Source: Gemmatimonadota bacterium
Lineage (GTDB): Bacteria > Gemmatimonadota > Gemmatimonadetes > Gemmatimonadales > GWC2-71-9
Length of the DNA: 64,000 nt
Direction of reading: 5' to 3'
NCBI GenBank assembly: GCA_009692115.1
Contig: SHZU01000010.1
Span: 62,001 to 126,000, forward strand
The position numbers and the translations under genes are program-made. This document shows positions 61,512 through 64,000 of the stretch, one piece after another; the first letter of the stretch is position 1; each line of letters starts with the position of its first letter. The notes under the pieces were generated by a model that ran no database searches, was not told the DNA's origin, and saw only the letters and a program-made list of their open reading frames with translations.

Positions 61512-62999
61512 TCAGCGAGTTTGGGGAAAGCCAAGGTTGACCGAGCTGGTGGCCGGGTCGGGCCACCGGCTGGTGACGACTTTGCCACGAGTGTAGAAAT
61601 GCACCCCATCGGGTCCGTAGATATGGGTGTCGCCGAACAGCGAATCTTTCCAACCGCCAAACGAGTAATAGGCCACCGGTACCGGGATCGGAACGTTGAT
61701 CCCGACCATGCCACAGGTCACCTCGGACTGAAACCGCCGGGCCGCCCCGCCGTCCCTGGTAAAAATCGCGGCGCCGTTCCCATACTGATTCTGGTTGACG
61801 ATATCGAGCGCCTCCTCGTACGTCCCCGCCCGGACCACCGACAGCACCGGGCCGAAGATCTCGTCCCGATAGACCGCCATACTGGGTGTGACTCGGTCAA
61901 CCAGCGACACGCCGAGGAAGAAGCCCTGGCCCGCAAAGGTCTGGCCCCGGCCGTCGGTCACCACCGTGGCCCCCTCCTGCTTAGCCAGATCGAGGTAGGA
62001 GGCCACCTTGTCGCGATGCTCCTTGGTAATCAGGGGACCCATCTCCGCGGCCGGGTCGGTACCCGGCCCGATCTTGATCCGGCCGAGCCGGGCCGCAATC
62101 GCCTCGACCAAGGCATCGGCGATCGACCCCACGGCCACCACCACCGAAATGGCCATACATCGCTCACCGGCCGATCCGTACGCCGCACTGACCGCCGCGT
62201 CGGCCGCCGCGCCAAGATCGGCGTCCGGTAGCACCACCATGTGGTTCTTCGCTCCGCCTAACGCCTGGACCCGCTTTCCGGCGGCGGTGCCCCGCTGGTA
62301 GATGGCCCGGGCCACCGGGGTCGACCCGACGAAACTGATGGCCTGGACGGTCCGATGATCGAGCAACCGGTCCACCGCCACCTTATCTCCGTGGACCACG
62401 TTGAGCACCCCGTCGGGGAGGCCGGCCTCGGTCAGCCACTTGGCGAGCACCAACGCGGCGGAAGGATCCTTCTCCGACGGTTTCAGAATGACCGTATTAC
62501 CGCAGGCAATGGCGTTCGAAATCATCCAGAGCGGAACCATGGCCGGGAAGTTGAACGGCGTAATCGCGGCGACGACCCCAAGCGGCTGGCGGATCGAATA
62601 GACGTCGACCCCGGTCGACACGCCCTCGCTGTAGCCGCCCTTGAGCAACTCGGGAATGCCCGCCGCAAACTCGACGTTCTCGATGCCCCGGGCCACCTCG
62701 CCGGCCGCGTCGGACGGGACCTTCCCGTGCTCTTGGCTGATGACATTGGCCAACTCGGCCCGTCGCTCCACCAGAATGTGCCGGAACCGAAAGAACACGT
62801 CGGCCCGTTTGCCCAACGGGGCGGCGCTCCACGACACGGCCGCCTTGGCCGCGGCCGCGACGGCCTCATCGACTTCCTCGGCCGAGGCAAAGTCGACCGC
62901 GGCCTGCTGCTCGCCGAGGGCCGGATTGAAGACCGGACCGCTCCGGCCGGAACGACCCTTGACCTCGTGGCCGCCGATGTAATGAGAAATCGTTCGCAC
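61512..62999 (-). CDS. mmsA: Methylmalonate-semialdehyde dehydrogenase (CoA-acylating)
   Basis: 495 residues from GTG 62999. Aldehyde dehydrogenase fold: AITPFNFPAMVPLWM, GNTVILKPSEKDPS, FVGSTPVARAIY (NAD binding), and catalytic Cys in YGSAGERCMAISV. The GERCMA sequence, FNFPAMVPLWM and length around 500 are characteristic of MmsA, which converts methylmalonate semialdehyde and CoA to propionyl-CoA in valine and inositol degradation. It starts seven bases after the M20 peptidase stop and ends four bases before the deiodinase-like gene, all on one strand. A TTA-GGC codon pair (62256) lies in the ALGGAKNH region. Confidence 0.92.
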   Translation of the reverse strand: MRTISHYIGGHEVKGRSGRSGPVFNPALGEQQAAVDFASAEEVDEAVAAAAKAAVSWSAAPLGKRADVFFRFRHILVERRAELANVISQEHGKVPSDAAGEVARGIENVEFAAGIPELLKGGYSEGVSTGVDVYSIRQPLGVVAAITPFNFPAMVPLWMISNAIACGNTVILKPSEKDPSAALVLAKWLTEAGLPDGVLNVVHGDKVAVDRLLDHRTVQAISFVGSTPVARAIYQRGTAAGKRVQALGGAKNHMVVLPDADLGAAADAAVSAAYGSAGERCMAISVVVAVGSIADALVEAIAARLGRIKIGPGTDPAAEMGPLITKEHRDKVASYLDLAKQEGATVVTDGRGQTFAGQGFFLGVSLVDRVTPSMAVYRDEIFGPVLSVVRAGTYEEALDIVNQNQYGNGAAIFTRDGGAARRFQSEVTCGMVGINVPIPVPVAYYSFGGWKDSLFGDTHIYGPDGVHFYTRGKVVTSRWPDPATSSVNLGFPQTR

Positions 63000-63006
63000 A
63001 GAAAAC

Positions 63007-64000
63007 CTATTGGCAGTAGTGACGGGCGGTAGCCGCGAGAACGTCCGCGGTCTGATAAACACTTTCCAGATCGACCCATTCGACGGCCGCGTGGGCCCCG
63101 GCGCCGGTCGGGCCGAACACCACGGTCTCGACGCCGGCGGCGGCCAGCAAGGCCGAGTCCATCCACGGGGTGTCGCCCACCATCTTGGGCGTCGAGCCCA
63201 GCACGCCGAGAGCGCCGACGGCCAACGACCGAACGATGCCGGCCTCGGGCGAGACTTCGAACGGCTCCCGCGCAAAAAAACATTCCACCCGAGACTGAAA
63301 GCCGGGATCCTCGGCCTCGAGTTCGGACCGGAGCGCCTGGATCTCGGCCATCGCGCTGGCTTCGGTTTCGCCGGGGATGGTCCGCCGCTCGATCTCGATC
63401 CGGCAATTCGCCGCGTAGGTGCTGAGCCCGGTGCCACCATGGAGGGTCGCGGCGTGAAGCGACGGCGGGCCGACCAATCGGTGGGCCAACCGGCGCCGGA
63501 GCTCTTGCTCCAACCGATCGAGGCGGCCCAAGAACCGCCCCATCCGCATATTCGCGTCAAGGCCTTGGTCGACCTTGCTCCCATGCGCCGCCCGGCCCTG
63601 GGTTTCGACCGCAATCCAGAGATACCCCTTGTGGGCCAGGCAGATCTCGAGCGCGGTCGGCTCGGTGACGATGGCACCGTCGACCTTGATCCGTTGAACC
63701 AGATCGGCGGTGCCGCAGCTGCCGTACTCCTCATCAGCCACCGCGGCCACGATCACGTCCCCCCGAAGCCGGGCGCCGCTTTCCTGGAGCAGCTTCACGG
63801 CGGTGATGCTGGCCGCCACACTGCCCTTCATGTCGAAGGAGCCCCGCCCATAGAGCTTACCATCCCGCACGGCACCCGAGAACGGCTCCGCCATCCCCTC
63901 GACCTCGACCGTATCATAGTGGCCGTTCAGCATCAAACTCTTCCCGCCCCCGGTACCCCGAAGCCGGCCGGTGACACTGATCCGGCCCGGTTCGGGCTCG
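63007..64000 (-). CDS. M20-family peptidase (ArgE/DapE type), truncated by the window edge
   Basis: About 330 residues are visible, and the true start lies beyond 64000. Metal-binding features: LNGHYDTV (His and Asp), GRGSFDMKG with the bridging Asp, VAVADEEYGS (paired Glu), and a late GPTGAGAHAAVEWVDL with the last His. These are the M20 peptidase core and a middle dimerisation domain (GRAAHGSKVDQGLDA). The family deacylates N-acyl amino acids (acetylornithine, succinyl-diaminopimelate) or cuts peptides. It is the upstream gene of the MmsA operon. Confidence 0.88.
   Translation of the reverse strand, partial: EPEPGRISVTGRLRGTGGGKSLMLNGHYDTVEVEGMAEPFSGAVRDGKLYGRGSFDMKGSVAASITAVKLLQESGARLRGDVIVAAVADEEYGSCGTADLVQRIKVDGAIVTEPTALEICLAHKGYLWIAVETQGRAAHGSKVDQGLDANMRMGRFLGRLDRLEQELRRRLAHRLVGPPSLHAATLHGGTGLSTYAANCRIEIERRTIPGETEASAMAEIQALRSELEAEDPGFQSRVECFFAREPFEVSPEAGIVRSLAVGALGVLGSTPKMVGDTPWMDSALLAAAGVETVVFGPTGAGAHAAVEWVDLESVYQTADVLAATARHYCQ

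Overview
The window is high-GC bacterial chromosome with densely packed, mostly monocistronic-looking or short operonic genes. The gene content suggests a member of the Gemmatimonadota or a close FCB-group relative. It has SusC/SusD-type outer-membrane import, TonB-ExbB-ExbD-ExbD operons, many secreted proteins ending their signal peptides in Ala-Ala-Gln, lipoproteins, tandem periplasmic amidohydrolases, LemA/DUF2207 and A-type Fe-S proteins. The taxonomic call is inference: there is no rRNA in the window. I saw no phage, insertion sequence, CRISPR array or intact tRNA.

Layout. 0-8.8 kb holds a secreted esterase, aspartate ammonia-lyase, a small cupin, a metallo-beta-lactamase-fold hydrolase coupled to thioredoxin reductase, a broken glycosyltransferase, a PAP2 phosphatase, an unknown Rossmann protein and a PHP phosphoesterase. 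8.8-12.4 kb is a 2-oxo acid dehydrogenase E1-alpha/E1-beta/E2 operon. 12.4-14.4 kb pairs inositol-3-phosphate synthase with a CDP-alcohol phosphatidyltransferase, a likely route to inositol phospholipid. 14.5-20.0 kb looks like a peptidoglycan-recycling group: NamZ-like muramidase, NagZ-like GH3, an AmiE/YbbE-like serine hydrolase lipoprotein and a BadF-family sugar kinase, with an A-type Fe-S carrier between them. 20-22 kb holds a CDGSH Fe-S protein and an amino-acid permease. 22-25.3 kb is a TonB/ExbB/ExbD/ExbD/TonB cluster. 25.3-29 kb is a kinase-regulator-kinase operon, and a Pho-box-like sequence lies between it and tonB. 29-33.4 kb carries LemA/DUF2207, a peroxiredoxin and a superoxide dismutase.

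From 33.4 kb to the right edge most genes concern uptake and hydrolysis of peptides, amides and N-acyl compounds. They include an M19 dipeptidase with an amino-acid permease, an enoyl-CoA hydratase, a CocE-type hydrolase, a penicillin-acylase homologue, an acyl-CoA ligase, five amidohydrolase-superfamily proteins or domains, a SusC/SusD pair, a Tat-type amidase, a MetE-like methyltransferase, methylmalonate-semialdehyde dehydrogenase and an M20 peptidase. One 1075-residue protein fuses a serine hydrolase to a D-aminoacylase domain. A flavoprotein here matches iodotyrosine deiodinases down to the Glu-Tyr-Lys substrate triad. A plausible reading is that SusC/SusD bring in a peptide or amide ligand, periplasmic amidases and dipeptidases cut it, permeases take up the amino acids, and acyl-CoA enzymes degrade the acyl part. 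That reading is inference from gene content.

Items worth a second look: a glycosyltransferase with its C-terminal domain deleted; two PP2C phosphatase remnants pointing away from each other; a dispersed GTTAGGC/GCCTAAC motif that accounts for most of the rare TTA codons I could find and forms a perfect 16-bp palindrome in one divergent promoter region; a tRNA-Val(GAC)-like remnant; a heptamer tandem repeat at the 5' end of the MetE-like gene; the Pho-box-like site; and the deiodinase homologue.
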